From positions 19,383 to 83,382 of the forward strand of contig DULO01000130.1 in NCBI GenBank assembly GCA_012840345.1: a stretch of DNA of 64,000 nt. Reading direction: 5' to 3'. Made by a program: the position numbers and the translations under genes. The notes below the pieces were generated by a model. It was not told the DNA's origin. It was given only the letters and a program-made list of their open reading frames with translations, and did not search any database. This document shows, piece after piece, positions 10,709 through 20,178 of the stretch (the first letter of the stretch is position 1; each line of letters starts with the position of its first letter). The DNA is from Candidatus Fermentithermobacillaceae bacterium (GTDB lineage Bacteria > Bacillota > Sulfobacillia > Fermentithermobacillales > Fermentithermobacillaceae).

Positions 10709-11585
10709 TACGGGGCCAGAGGCCATAGGAATCTATCCAAACATAACGAAAGAAGGAGCCCTTCAGGCGTCCATAGACTTATTGGACTGGCTACCGGGCC
10801 ATGGGTTCAAAGGCTATCTTCCGCCTTGTCTCGCGGCTATGGTAGGGCGGCCGCGAAACGGCTTGTCCCTTTCGGAATGGGCTCATACCGTGCGTTTCGG
10901 AGTGGTGCTGGGAGGAGACGGCACCTTGCTGGGGGCGGCCAGGGTCTTGGGGTCGACAGGCGTCCCGTTGTTGGGAGTAAACCTCGGTCACTTTGGTTTC
11001 TTGACGGAAGTTGAGGCGGACAAGCTTTTTGAGACCTTGCCCGGGTTCCTAAGCGGGCAATTTCAGAGAGAAGAACGGATCATGTTGTGGGCGGAGGTCG
11101 AACGTGAGGGACAAGTGGTCTTTTCCAGCCTCGCCGTGAACGAGGCCGCCGTCGTGAAGGGGCCTTTCGGGCGGATGACCGCGCTTACGCTCAGGGTGTC
11201 AGGACTTGAGGTAGACACCTATTTTGCCGACGGCATCATCATCTCCACCCCGACAGGTTCCACGGCGTACTCGCTCTCGGCCGGAGGACCCATAGTGTCT
11301 CCCCAAGTAAACGCGTTCATATTGACGCCGGTGTGCCCCCACACCTTATATTCCAGATCGATGGTGGTACCGTCCGGCGATACCTGTGAGATCCAGGTGG
11401 AGGAAACGAGCCAGTCCACTATGCTTTCCATTGACGGACAGGAATTCCTGTCGCTTCAAAGAGGCGACAAGGTCAGGGTTTCCACTTCGGGCAAAAAGGT
11501 GACTTTGTTGAGGAGTAAAGACTGGTCCTTTTACGAGGTCTTGCGAAGAAAGCTGAAGGAGGGGGCAGATAGGCTCCCGCGGTGA
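10698..11585 (+). CDS. nadK: NAD(+)/NADH kinase
   Basis: 'VVLGGDGTLLGAARVLGSTGVPLLGVNLGHFGFLTEVE', 'TPTGSTAYSLSAGGPIV'. Confidence 0.94.
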   Translation: MTVDTGPEAIGIYPNITKEGALQASIDLLDWLPGHGFKGYLPPCLAAMVGRPRNGLSLSEWAHTVRFGVVLGGDGTLLGAARVLGSTGVPLLGVNLGHFGFLTEVEADKLFETLPGFLSGQFQREERIMLWAEVEREGQVVFSSLAVNEAAVVKGPFGRMTALTLRVSGLEVDTYFADGIIISTPTGSTAYSLSAGGPIVSPQVNAFILTPVCPHTLYSRSMVVPSGDTCEIQVEETSQSTMLSIDGQEFLSLQRGDKVRVSTSGKKVTLLRSKDWSFYEVLRRKLKEGADRLPR

Positions 11586-11624
11586 TTTGGCGCCCTGAAC
11601 ACCTCTTTTCGGGGGGAGTTTGTT

Positions 11625-12080
11625 TTGAAATCCAAGAGGCAGATGAGGATCATAGAGCTCGTGTCCCAAAACGTGATCACGAGCCAGGAAGCGCTGTGCG
11701 AGGCCCTTGCCAAGGAAGGAATCAAAGTCACTCAAGCCACTGTGTCCCGGGATGTCAAAGAACTTAACTTGGTCAGAGTCCCCGCGGGAGACGGAAGGTA
11801 CAAGTACGCGCTTATGCCGGGCGACCCTTCCACGGTCTACAGGGACAGGTTCCGCCGCCTGTTTGCCGATTGCTGCATCAGCATCGGGAAATCAGGTAAC
11901 ATAATTCTGGTCAAGACCTTAAGCGGAGCCGCTTCGGCCGTGGGTGAAGCGGTGGACGGTTTGAACCTGGACGGGATCCTGGGGACTGTCGCCGGGGACG
12001 ACGCTCTCTTGGTGGTAGTCGCCGAAGAAGCGAATCCTGAGGACGTTCTTGTAACTTTGCGGAAGATAGCCGGGTTATGA
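11625..12080 (+). CDS. argR: Arginine repressor
   Basis: 'KSKRQMRIIELVSQNVITSQEALCEALAKEGIKVTQATVSRDVKELNLVRVP' wHTH; TTG start. Confidence 0.92.
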   Translation: MKSKRQMRIIELVSQNVITSQEALCEALAKEGIKVTQATVSRDVKELNLVRVPAGDGRYKYALMPGDPSTVYRDRFRRLFADCCISIGKSGNIILVKTLSGAASAVGEAVDGLNLDGILGTVAGDDALLVVVAEEANPEDVLVTLRKIAGL

Positions 12081-12084
12081 CGTT

Positions 12085-13818
12085 ATGCTGCAGTATCTAC
12101 GGATAAAGAATTTTGGGATATTCCAAGACGCCGAAGTTGAGCTTGGCCCCGGCTTGTCCACGTTCACCGGCGAGACAGGCGCCGGCAAGTCAATGATCGT
12201 GGACGCAGTGCTGTCTTGCCTTGGGCAGAGGACCTCCAAGGATTTCATCAGGGCGGGGGAAGAACGGGCCGTGGTTGAGCTGCTCGCGGGCCGTCCTCCG
12301 GCCGACGCCGGCACGGAAGAAGATGATATCCTGTCCTCGATCTTAGGGGACCAGGAAGACTTGGTGTTGCAGAGGGACATCCTCCTAGACCGTTCTTACA
12401 TGAGGGTGAACGGCAAGATCGTGTCCTCCGGGATGGCCCAGGAAATCGGTTCACGGTTGGTAGACGTCCACGGGCAACAGGAACACCATTCTCTCATGCG
12501 GCCCCAGAACTACCTGGCCATCCTCGATTCCATGGACCGCCCGCGCCTCGCTCCCCTTCGACGAAAGTTTCTCGAGCTGTACCGCCAGAGGCAGAGCATT
12601 TTGGCCGAGATTCAGGAGCTGGGAAGGGGAGGGCCCGAGAGGCAGCGGGAGATAGACCTTCTCACCTACCAGGTTGACGAGATAGCCTCCTCGAAGATCC
12701 GCGTGGGCGAAGAAGCGGAACTCCGCTCCGAGTATCAGGTGTTGTCATCTCAAAAACGTTTGATCGAGCTCGCGCAGACCGCCTACAGCTTGCTGTACGC
12801 GTCCCCGCGCGGGCAAGAGTCCGCCATTGACCAGGTAAGCCAAGGGTTGTCCGCGCTAAAGAAAGCTTCCGCCATCGATCCTGCCGCGTCTTGTGCCTAC
12901 GAATCGCTTGAAGAGGCCTATTATACATTGGAAGCGGCTTTGGATTCTTTGCGGGATTACCAAAAGAAGCTTTCTCTGCAGCCCGACCGGCTGAACCAGG
13001 TCAGCGAACGCCTAGACTTGCTCCAAAAACTAAAATCCAAGTACGGAGAGACCGAAGAGGCCATCCTCGCGTACGAAAAAACCGCTCGCCAAAACCTTCA
13101 CCGGCTCTTGCACGCCGAGGAGGCCCTGGGAAACCTCAGAGATGAACTGAGGCAGGTAGAGGAGCAAATGGCGAAGGCGGGTTCCGCCATAACCGCCATA
13201 CGGAAAGAACTGGCCCAAGATATGTCTCGTCACGTCACTGCCACAATAAAGGAACTGGGAATGCCGGGCGGCACGTTTATTGCCCGGGTGGACCACGAAG
13301 AGGACGCCCAAGGAGTCCTAGTGGAGGACAAGAGGCTCAGGGTTTTCCCCGAAGGCTTCGACAAAGTGAGTTTCCTCTTCTCGGCCAACTTGGGGGAAGC
13401 GCCCTTGCCCGTAAACAAGGTGGCGTCGGGCGGAGAGTTATCCCGGCTCATGCTGGCCATAAAGTCGCACCTGGAAGAAAACGACCCTGTGCCGACTCTC
13501 ATTTTTGACGAAATTGACGCCGGCATAGGCGGTGACGCTGGACAAGCCGTGGCTGAAAAATTATGGAAATTAGGAAGGCGCCACCAAGTCCTCTGCGTTA
13601 CCCATCTTGCTTCTATCGCCGCTTTCGCGGACCATCACTACGTCGTTGAAAAAAGCGAGATAGATGGTAGAACGGTCGCCAACGTCAGGCTCTTGTCTCA
13701 AGAAGGCAGAGTAGCCGAGATCGCCCGCATGCTTAGCGGCTCCAGTTTGTCAATTTCCTCGGATCATGCCAGGGAGCTTCTGAGATCAGCCCAGGAAAAG
13801 AAGGCTCTTTTGGACTGA
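12085..13818 (+). CDS. recN: DNA repair protein RecN
   Basis: 'LRIKNFGIFQDAEVELGPGLSTFTGETGAGKSMIVDAV' Walker A; 'LIFDEIDAGIGGDAGQAVAEKLWKLGRRHQVLCVTHLASIAAFADHH'. Confidence 0.95.
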   Translation: MLQYLRIKNFGIFQDAEVELGPGLSTFTGETGAGKSMIVDAVLSCLGQRTSKDFIRAGEERAVVELLAGRPPADAGTEEDDILSSILGDQEDLVLQRDILLDRSYMRVNGKIVSSGMAQEIGSRLVDVHGQQEHHSLMRPQNYLAILDSMDRPRLAPLRRKFLELYRQRQSILAEIQELGRGGPERQREIDLLTYQVDEIASSKIRVGEEAELRSEYQVLSSQKRLIELAQTAYSLLYASPRGQESAIDQVSQGLSALKKASAIDPAASCAYESLEEAYYTLEAALDSLRDYQKKLSLQPDRLNQVSERLDLLQKLKSKYGETEEAILAYEKTARQNLHRLLHAEEALGNLRDELRQVEEQMAKAGSAITAIRKELAQDMSRHVTATIKELGMPGGTFIARVDHEEDAQGVLVEDKRLRVFPEGFDKVSFLFSANLGEAPLPVNKVASGGELSRLMLAIKSHLEENDPVPTLIFDEIDAGIGGDAGQAVAEKLWKLGRRHQVLCVTHLASIAAFADHHYVVEKSEIDGRTVANVRLLSQEGRVAEIARMLSGSSLSISSDHARELLRSAQEKKALLD

Positions 13819-13926
13819 GCCCATCCTCCGCTTTCCATCGCTTACTCTCTCTGACGCAATAAATGACCTACTTACGGTAAACCTTATTACCTGTAGTCAT
13901 CGGCGGCGAGAGGAGAGTGGCTCAAA

Positions 13927-15258
13927 ATGCCAAAAGAACGCGCAAAAAGAATCGCCGGTATCATTATTTGCGTTTTCATAGCTCTAATTACCGCTTCTAA
14001 TCCGTTTCGATTAGCTTATTCTTTCCCGGAAGCCATCACTTTGCTCACGGGACAGGATTTTGTCGTTGACACGGGCTATCCGGTCGTGTCGGTATCGTCG
14101 GGCGAAAGCGGAAAAGGATCTTCATGGCCGTGGGGCGATCTCACAACCCGACTGACTATGGATACCGAGAAACCGGGCGAGTACTCCATCGTTTTTAAGC
14201 TTTTCGGCATCATACCTTTGAGAAGAGTCTCATTGACCGTGGCCGAACCCATAATGGTGGTTCCCGGAGGACATTCAATCGGTGTGGTTCTTCGCAGTTC
14301 GGGTTTGGTCATAACAGGACTGTGCCCTGTTCTCACCATCGACGGAAAAGAAGTATGGCCGGCCAAATCCGCCGGGCTGGAACCCGGCGACGTGATTCTG
14401 GCTGTCGGCGATAGGCGCGTCTCGACCAAAGAAGAGCTGGCTATCTTGGTGGACGAGGCCGGACGGGCCGGGGAATGGGTGGACCTCCTTGTGGAGAAAA
14501 CTGACGGCTCCGCCGTTCACCGCGCTCTCATGCCGGTGAGGAACAAGTACGGCGGTTTTAACATTGGCCTATATGTCAAAGACGCCCTGGCCGGCGTGGG
14601 CACACTTACTTTTTACGAGCCGGGGACAGGGCTCTACGCGGCTTTGGGCCACGTCATATCGGAAGGAGACTCCAGGCGTCCCGTTACCATGAAGCAAGGG
14701 CATATTGTGAGAGCCACAGTCACCGGAGTCCAGCCCAGCAAGAAGGGCCAGCCCGGCGAGGTGTTGGGCACTTTCGTCGAGGGTCAGGATGTTATCGGCA
14801 ACATATTGAAGAATGGTGATTGCGGGATTTCGGGCATCCTCAGCGCTTTGCCGGAAAACCCTTACTACCCTGAGCCCATTCCTTTGGGGTTGGAAAGCAA
14901 GCTCAAAACCGGGCCGGCCGAAGTGCTGACAACGGTGAACGGGACAACGATAGAGAGGTTTTCCATTGAGATCCAACAAGTATTTGGCAGCTCATCGCCT
15001 TCGTCAAAGGGTTTTTTAATCAAAATAACCGATCCCAGGCTCTTGTCGCTGACAGGAGGGATCGTCCAGGGTATGAGCGGGAGCCCCATAATTCAAGACG
15101 GCTACTTGGTGGGCGCCATAACCCACGTGCTCGTCAACGACCCGACCAGAGGATACGGGACTTTCGCCGAATGGATGGCCAGGGACTCTCACATGATGTC
15201 GTCTCCCGCCGCTAGAGCGGATTTTGAGGCCGCCGCGGCGACCGCGGCGAAAAGGTAA
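13927..15258 (+). CDS. spoIVB: SpoIVB peptidase (PDZ + S55)
   Basis: 'MVVPGGHSIGVVLRSSGLVITG', PDZ 'AKSAGLEPGDVILAVGDRRV', 'GLYAALGHVISEGD', 'GGIVQGMSGSPIIQDGYLVGAITHVLVNDPTRGYGTFAEWM'. Confidence 0.95.
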   Translation: MPKERAKRIAGIIICVFIALITASNPFRLAYSFPEAITLLTGQDFVVDTGYPVVSVSSGESGKGSSWPWGDLTTRLTMDTEKPGEYSIVFKLFGIIPLRRVSLTVAEPIMVVPGGHSIGVVLRSSGLVITGLCPVLTIDGKEVWPAKSAGLEPGDVILAVGDRRVSTKEELAILVDEAGRAGEWVDLLVEKTDGSAVHRALMPVRNKYGGFNIGLYVKDALAGVGTLTFYEPGTGLYAALGHVISEGDSRRPVTMKQGHIVRATVTGVQPSKKGQPGEVLGTFVEGQDVIGNILKNGDCGISGILSALPENPYYPEPIPLGLESKLKTGPAEVLTTVNGTTIERFSIEIQQVFGSSSPSSKGFLIKITDPRLLSLTGGIVQGMSGSPIIQDGYLVGAITHVLVNDPTRGYGTFAEWMARDSHMMSSPAARADFEAAAATAAKR

Positions 15259-15281
15259 GTGACAAAATACTCATATTTCAT

Positions 15282-15309
15282 ATTGTGCTCCCCCCACAAT
15301 TGGTATAAT
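15282..15309 (+). promoter_or_regulatory. spo0A promoter candidate with overlapping inverted repeat
   Basis: ATTGTG-N7-CACAAT (15282-15300) immediately upstream of TATAAT (15304-15309). Confidence 0.45.
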
Positions 15310-15375
15310 ATGGGTGCTGGAGATAGGCCGGACCGCAATCGGCACGGTAACCACCAGGGCTTAGGGGGAGGAGAC

Positions 15376-16143
15376 TTGGAGTTGCATAAAATCAGGGTAC
15401 TGATCGCCGACGATAACAAGGAGTTTGCGGGCCTCTTGAAAGAGTATTTGGACAGGCAAGATGATGTAGAAGTGGTCGGAACGGCTCATAACGGTTTGGA
15501 AGCGCTTCAGGCAATCAAGGATACAGAGCCGGAAGTAGTGGTCCTCGACATCATCATGCCCTATCTGGACGGGATCGGGGTTCTGGAAAGGCTGGCCAGG
15601 ACCGAGGAAGGACCGCGTCCCAAGATCGTTATGCTTACCGCGTTTGGGCAGGAATCCATAACCCACCGGGTCCTTGAGCTGGGAGCCGATTACTACATAC
15701 TAAAGCCCTTTGACTTTGACATACTCGCCGAACGGCTGCGTCAGCTGTTCAACAAACAAGGGCAGGCGCCCCGAGCCTTGGCGGTAAAGGATAGAGACAG
15801 GAACCAAGATTCTAAAGTAACCGCAATCATGCATGAATTAGGGATACCGGCGCACATCAAGGGTTACTTGTACTTAAGAGACGCGATCGTGATGGTCGTC
15901 AACAGGGTCGACCTCTTGTCCAAGATCACGAAAGAGCTGTACCCGACCATCGCGGAGAAGTACCTCACCACGCCGAGCAGAGTGGAAAGGGCCATAAGGC
16001 ACGCTATCGAGGTGGCGTGGGACAGGGGCAATATGGACTTCATCCAGAGGGTATTTGGCCACACCATTAGCCAAGAGAAAGGCAAACCCACCAACTCCGA
16101 GTTCATAGCGATGGTGGCTGATAGGCTACGGTTAGGTGCCTGA
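15376..16143 (+). CDS. spo0A: Sporulation transcription factor Spo0A (TTG start after GGGGGAGGAG; ORF-track start 15259 over-extended)
   Basis: Receiver '[21 protein letters not shown]...[20 protein letters not shown]' and C-terminal '[18 protein letters not shown]...[37 protein letters not shown]'. Confidence 0.97.
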   Translation: MELHKIRVLIADDNKEFAGLLKEYLDRQDDVEVVGTAHNGLEALQAIKDTEPEVVVLDIIMPYLDGIGVLERLARTEEGPRPKIVMLTAFGQESITHRVLELGADYYILKPFDFDILAERLRQLFNKQGQAPRALAVKDRDRNQDSKVTAIMHELGIPAHIKGYLYLRDAIVMVVNRVDLLSKITKELYPTIAEKYLTTPSRVERAIRHAIEVAWDRGNMDFIQRVFGHTISQEKGKPTNSEFIAMVADRLRLGA

Positions 16144-16182
16144 GCGGTTTGTACGTGAAAAAATGTGCAAGAAGGAACGCGT

Positions 16183-16214
16183 CTCCGCCCTGTAGAAAAC
16201 TCTATAGGGCGGAG
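16183..16214 (+). promoter_or_regulatory. Strong RNA hairpin between spo0A and sigma-54 activator; 3' arm contains part of the next gene's SD
   Basis: CTCCGCCCTGTAG-aaaact-CTATAGGGCGGAG, 13-bp stem with one G-U; GGAGGTG SD begins in 3' arm. Confidence 0.7.
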
Positions 16215-16224
16215 GTGTTCTAGT

Positions 16225-17952
16225 GTGCAGGATTCTGCAAGGACCCAGCTGCTCGACCTCATCCTGAATTCGACTCACGATGCCATCGTGGCGGTCGACA
16301 AGGATTTCCGCATTTTTGTTTTTAACCCAGCCGCGGAGAAGATATCGGGGATCCCTGCCTCACAGGCTTTGGGCAGGGACGTAAGGGACGTGATCGACAC
16401 CACGCGTCTCGACCTAGTTGTCCGCACAGGGAATCCCGAACTGAACCAGGTGCAGGTCATAGGAAACACTACCATCGTCACAAACCGTGTCCCCGTGCGC
16501 GGCCCGGACGGCGAAGTATTAGGCGCCGTGGCCGTGTTCCGTGATATCACCGATGTGAAGAACCTGGCCGAAGAGATAACCAACTTAAGGCAGGTCAAAA
16601 CCCTCCTGTCCGCCATAATCAACGCCACTCAAGACGCCATATCCGTAGTTGACGCTCAAGGGATAGGAATCCTCATCAATCCAGCCTATACGCGCATCAC
16701 GGGGCTCACCGAGAAAGACGTTATCGGAAAGCCCGCAACCGTGGACATCGCCGAAGGCCCGAGCATGCACATGCAAGTCCTGCGTACCCGGAAACCCGTG
16801 AAAAACGTTCCCATGAAAGTGGGACCCATGCGGAGGCCGGTGGTGGTGACTGTCGATCCTGTGATGGTCGGCGACGAGTTGGTGGGAAGCGTCGGCGTGA
16901 TTCGCGACGTTTCCGAGATCATGAGCCTCAATGAAGAACTGGAGCGGATGAAGAAAATCGTCAGGGAACTCGAGGCCAAGTACACCTTCGATGACATCGT
17001 CTCCAGGAGCCCTCTTATAATAGGGGCTATCGAGCAGGCGAAAAGAGTGGCGGGCACTTCGGTGACCGTGCTATTGAGGGGCGAAAGCGGCACCGGGAAA
17101 GAGTTGTTCGCCCATGCGTTGCACAGCGCTTCACCGAGAAGAAACAGGCCTTTTGTCCGGGTCAACTGCGCGGCGCTTACCGAAAGCCTCCTAGAATCCG
17201 AGCTGTTTGGATACGTGGACGGAGCTTTTACCGGTGCCAGGAGAGGCGGGCGGAGGGGCCTGTTTGAGGAGGCTGAAGGAGGCACCCTTTTCCTAGATGA
17301 GATAGGGGTCATGAACCTGGCTTCCCAAGCCAGTCTCCTTAGGGTGCTCCAGGAGAAGGAAATCGTAAAGGTGGGGGCGGCTAAACCCACCTCCGTGGAC
17401 GTCAGAGTGATAGCCGCCACCAACGTTTCTCTGGAGCAACTGGTCGCCGAGGGGAAGTTCAGGGAAGACCTCTACTACCGGCTGAACGTGATCCCCATTT
17501 TCATCCCGCCCCTTCGGCAGCGGGTGGAAGACATCCCGGATTTGTGCGAGCACCTTATTAGAAGGCTTAACCAAGAGTACGGTCGTAGGGTTACCGGCAT
17601 TGACCCCCGGGTGCTGGAGATGTTCAAGAGCTACAAGTGGCCGGGCAACGTGCGGGAACTGGAAAACGTCCTCGGGCGGGCCATGATAAACATGCGCTAC
17701 CAGGAAGAGATAATCGAGCCCCGCCACGTGCCTCCGATGGTGTCGCCCGCGGATGGACCCAGCGCCGTTGTTTCCGGGGACATCCCCGATCATCCCGTGG
17801 GAACTCTCGCCGAGACCATAAACGAGGCCGAGAAGAGGGTCATTCAGAACGCGCTCCAGAAAACCCAGGGCAATAAAACAAAGGCAGCCAGGCTTTTGGG
17901 CATAAGCATCAGGAGTCTCTACAACAAAATAGACAAGTACGAAATCGTTTAA
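16225..17952 (+). CDS. Sigma-54-dependent transcriptional activator (PAS-PAS-AAA+-Fis HTH; BkdR/RocR-like)
   Basis: PAS domains; '[37 protein letters not shown]', '[36 protein letters not shown]' (GAFTGA), C-terminal Fis-type HTH; GTG start. Confidence 0.93.
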   Translation: MQDSARTQLLDLILNSTHDAIVAVDKDFRIFVFNPAAEKISGIPASQALGRDVRDVIDTTRLDLVVRTGNPELNQVQVIGNTTIVTNRVPVRGPDGEVLGAVAVFRDITDVKNLAEEITNLRQVKTLLSAIINATQDAISVVDAQGIGILINPAYTRITGLTEKDVIGKPATVDIAEGPSMHMQVLRTRKPVKNVPMKVGPMRRPVVVTVDPVMVGDELVGSVGVIRDVSEIMSLNEELERMKKIVRELEAKYTFDDIVSRSPLIIGAIEQAKRVAGTSVTVLLRGESGTGKELFAHALHSASPRRNRPFVRVNCAALTESLLESELFGYVDGAFTGARRGGRRGLFEEAEGGTLFLDEIGVMNLASQASLLRVLQEKEIVKVGAAKPTSVDVRVIAATNVSLEQLVAEGKFREDLYYRLNVIPIFIPPLRQRVEDIPDLCEHLIRRLNQEYGRRVTGIDPRVLEMFKSYKWPGNVRELENVLGRAMINMRYQEEIIEPRHVPPMVSPADGPSAVVSGDIPDHPVGTLAETINEAEKRVIQNALQKTQGNKTKAARLLGISIRSLYNKIDKYEIV

Positions 17953-18130
17953 GCATTGTACGATTCTGCATGCAGTATTGATGTACCGTGAAGGAATCTA
18001 CATAGTCCCTCCCTTTCGCGTTTTGGCGGAACGGGTCGCCGGTTTGAACACGACGCGGGCAAACGTAAGGGAACCAGGTTTTTGACTTGAGCGGCGAGTC
18101 CATAACCGGCGTTCCGACTCTTCGGTATCC

Positions 18131-18147
18131 TTGGCACGATTCTTGCA
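18131..18147 (+). promoter_or_regulatory. Sigma-54 (-24/-12) promoter
   Basis: TTGGCACGATTCTTGCA matches TTGGCACG-N4-TTGCA exactly; 30 nt upstream of buk start, downstream of the sigma-54 activator gene. Confidence 0.9.
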
Positions 18148-18176
18148 TTGGACGTACGTGGGCACCGATTGGAGGG

Positions 18177-19283
18177 ATGACGTTGGCGCGCGCTGACGTA
18201 ATACTGACAGTAAACCCCGGGTCAGTATCAACCAAACTCGCGGTTTCCGTCGCGGGCGAACTGGTCGCCTTGGAGAACGTCAGCCACACGTCTCAAGAAT
18301 GGGCAGTGACCCACAAGACCGTGGCGCAATTGCCCTTTAGGACTCAGGTAGTCCGTGAATTCCTCTCGCGCCGGGGCTTTCAGATATCCTACTTGACCTG
18401 CGTGGTCGCGCGGGGAGGTTTGTTGAGGCCTGTTAGTTCGGGTACCTACCTGGTCAATGAGACCATGGTTGAGGATTCCCGGTCCGAAATAGGCGGAAGG
18501 CACGTCTCCAACCTCGGACCGCTCATCGCTTGGGAGCTTACGGGCCACGGCAGCATCCCCGCTTTCATTGTGAACCCGGTCTCAGTCGACGAGTTTTTTC
18601 CCGACGCGAGGATTTCCGGCCATCCCGAGATCCCGCGGAGGAGCCTCTTGCACGCCCTCAACATGAAATCCTCGGCCCTTATGGCATCCTCGGACCTCGG
18701 ACGCCCCCTGGAGGAACTGTTCCTCGTAATAGCCCACCTGGGCAGCGGGTTTTCGGTAAGCCCTTGCTATCAGGGCTATCTCAGAGATGTCAACAACTCA
18801 AACGAGGAAGGTCCTTTTACCGTAGAACGTACAGGCACTGTGCCTTCGGTCTTGCTGTGGGAACTCCATCGGGAGTCCCGTGACCCGGTTTCGGTAAAGA
18901 TGAGGTTCTCCACCGAATCAGGCATGTTTGGCCATCTGGGCACCAAGGACGCCAGGGAAGTGGAGAAGCGGATCGTTTGTGACGAACATGCCGCCCTAGT
19001 CTACAGGGCCATGGCGTACCAGGTAGCCAAGGAGATCGGGGCTATGGCCGGCGCCTTTCCGCAGAGACCCGACGCGGTAGTGATTACCGGGGGCTTGGCA
19101 AGGTCAGAGGTCATAACCGGACTGGTGCGAGAACGGACCTCATTCATCGCTCCCCACTTGATATACCCCGGGGAGGATGAGATGGCGGCGCTCATTGCCG
19201 GCGCGCGCAGAGTGCTTATGAACGAAGAGCCCATTCGAGTCTATCCGGAAGGAGAGGTGGCCGAGCTTGGTCGCCTTGTTTGA
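18177..19283 (+). CDS. buk: Butyrate (branched-chain fatty acid) kinase
   Basis: 'VILTVNPGSVSTKLAVSV', 'AHLGSGFSVSPCYQGYLRDVNNSNEEGPFTVERTGTVP', 'VVITGGLARSEVI'; start reset downstream of -24/-12 promoter. Confidence 0.9.
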   Translation: MTLARADVILTVNPGSVSTKLAVSVAGELVALENVSHTSQEWAVTHKTVAQLPFRTQVVREFLSRRGFQISYLTCVVARGGLLRPVSSGTYLVNETMVEDSRSEIGGRHVSNLGPLIAWELTGHGSIPAFIVNPVSVDEFFPDARISGHPEIPRRSLLHALNMKSSALMASSDLGRPLEELFLVIAHLGSGFSVSPCYQGYLRDVNNSNEEGPFTVERTGTVPSVLLWELHRESRDPVSVKMRFSTESGMFGHLGTKDAREVEKRIVCDEHAALVYRAMAYQVAKEIGAMAGAFPQRPDAVVITGGLARSEVITGLVRERTSFIAPHLIYPGEDEMAALIAGARRVLMNEEPIRVYPEGEVAELGRLV

Positions 19284-20172
19284 ATCCCTGCTTTCAAAGG
19301 TCAAGTCAGAAGGCCCGGTAGGGGTCAGTTTGGTCCAAGCGCAAGACCCCGAGTCCCTTTCCGCCCTTGCCGCGGCGGAGGAAGAGGGTTTCGCGCGGCC
19401 GTTTCTGGTGGGAGACCGGGCGGATATCGAGAAGGTACTGGAAGAGAGCCGGATTTCTTTCCGGGACCCGGTCTTTGTCGATGCCTCTGACCAGGAGGAG
19501 TCTGTGAGGGCCGGGGTGTCTTTGGTGAGAGACGGGTCTTGCGGAATCCTCATGAAAGGAAAAGTCCCGACCCCCACCCTTCTTAGAGCGGTTCTCGACA
19601 AAGAAAAGGGTCTCCGCAAGGGAAGCCTCATGAGCCACGTGGCCTGCTTGGAGGTACCGGGTTACGACAGGTTCATCTTCGTGACCGACGGCGGCGTAAA
19701 CCTCATGCCCGACCTCGACAAGAAAGTGGAGATCGCCAAAAACGCCATAGCCGTAGCCAAGATGATGGGCGTGCGTACCCCGAGGCTCGCGTGCCTTGGT
19801 CCCACTGAAGTCCCTACCCTGGACTCTGATGCAAGCGTCCACGGGGCCATTCTGGCCAAGATGGCCGACCGCGGGGCTTTCCCGGGAGCGTACGTGGACG
19901 GGCCCATGGCGCTGGATGTGGCCGTTTCCGCCGAGTCGGCGTCAATCAAAGGCGTAGGGGGCGAAGTCGCCGGAAAGGCGGATATCCTCTTGGCCCCCGA
20001 CCTGGTCTCAGGAAACAGCGTGGCTAAGAGCATGCAGTATTTCGCGAAAGCGGTGTTGGCAGGGGTGATTGTGGGCGCCAGCGCGCCTTTGGTGGTCATC
20101 TCCCGCGCCGACACCAAGCCTTCCAAACTCTACTCCCTGGCGATGGCCAGGATCCTAATCACGCGAACCTAA
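19267..20172 (+). CDS. ptb: Phosphate butyryltransferase (acyl-CoA:phosphate acyltransferase)
   Basis: 'GILMKGKVPTPTLLRAVLDKEKGLRKGSLMSHVACLEVPGYDRFIFVTDGGVNLMPDLDKKVEI'. Confidence 0.9.
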   Translation: MVALFESLLSKVKSEGPVGVSLVQAQDPESLSALAAAEEEGFARPFLVGDRADIEKVLEESRISFRDPVFVDASDQEESVRAGVSLVRDGSCGILMKGKVPTPTLLRAVLDKEKGLRKGSLMSHVACLEVPGYDRFIFVTDGGVNLMPDLDKKVEIAKNAIAVAKMMGVRTPRLACLGPTEVPTLDSDASVHGAILAKMADRGAFPGAYVDGPMALDVAVSAESASIKGVGGEVAGKADILLAPDLVSGNSVAKSMQYFAKAVLAGVIVGASAPLVVISRADTKPSKLYSLAMARILITRT

Positions 20173-20178
20173 AGGAGG

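Noticed and set aside
15259-15375. N-terminal extension of Spo0A ORF
   Set aside because: Contains promoter-like sequence and the ribosome-binding site GGGGGAGGAG; the receiver domain begins just after the TTG at 15376.
18087-18176. N-terminal extension of Buk ORF
   Set aside because: Includes the -24/-12 promoter; cannot be translated from the sigma-54 transcript.
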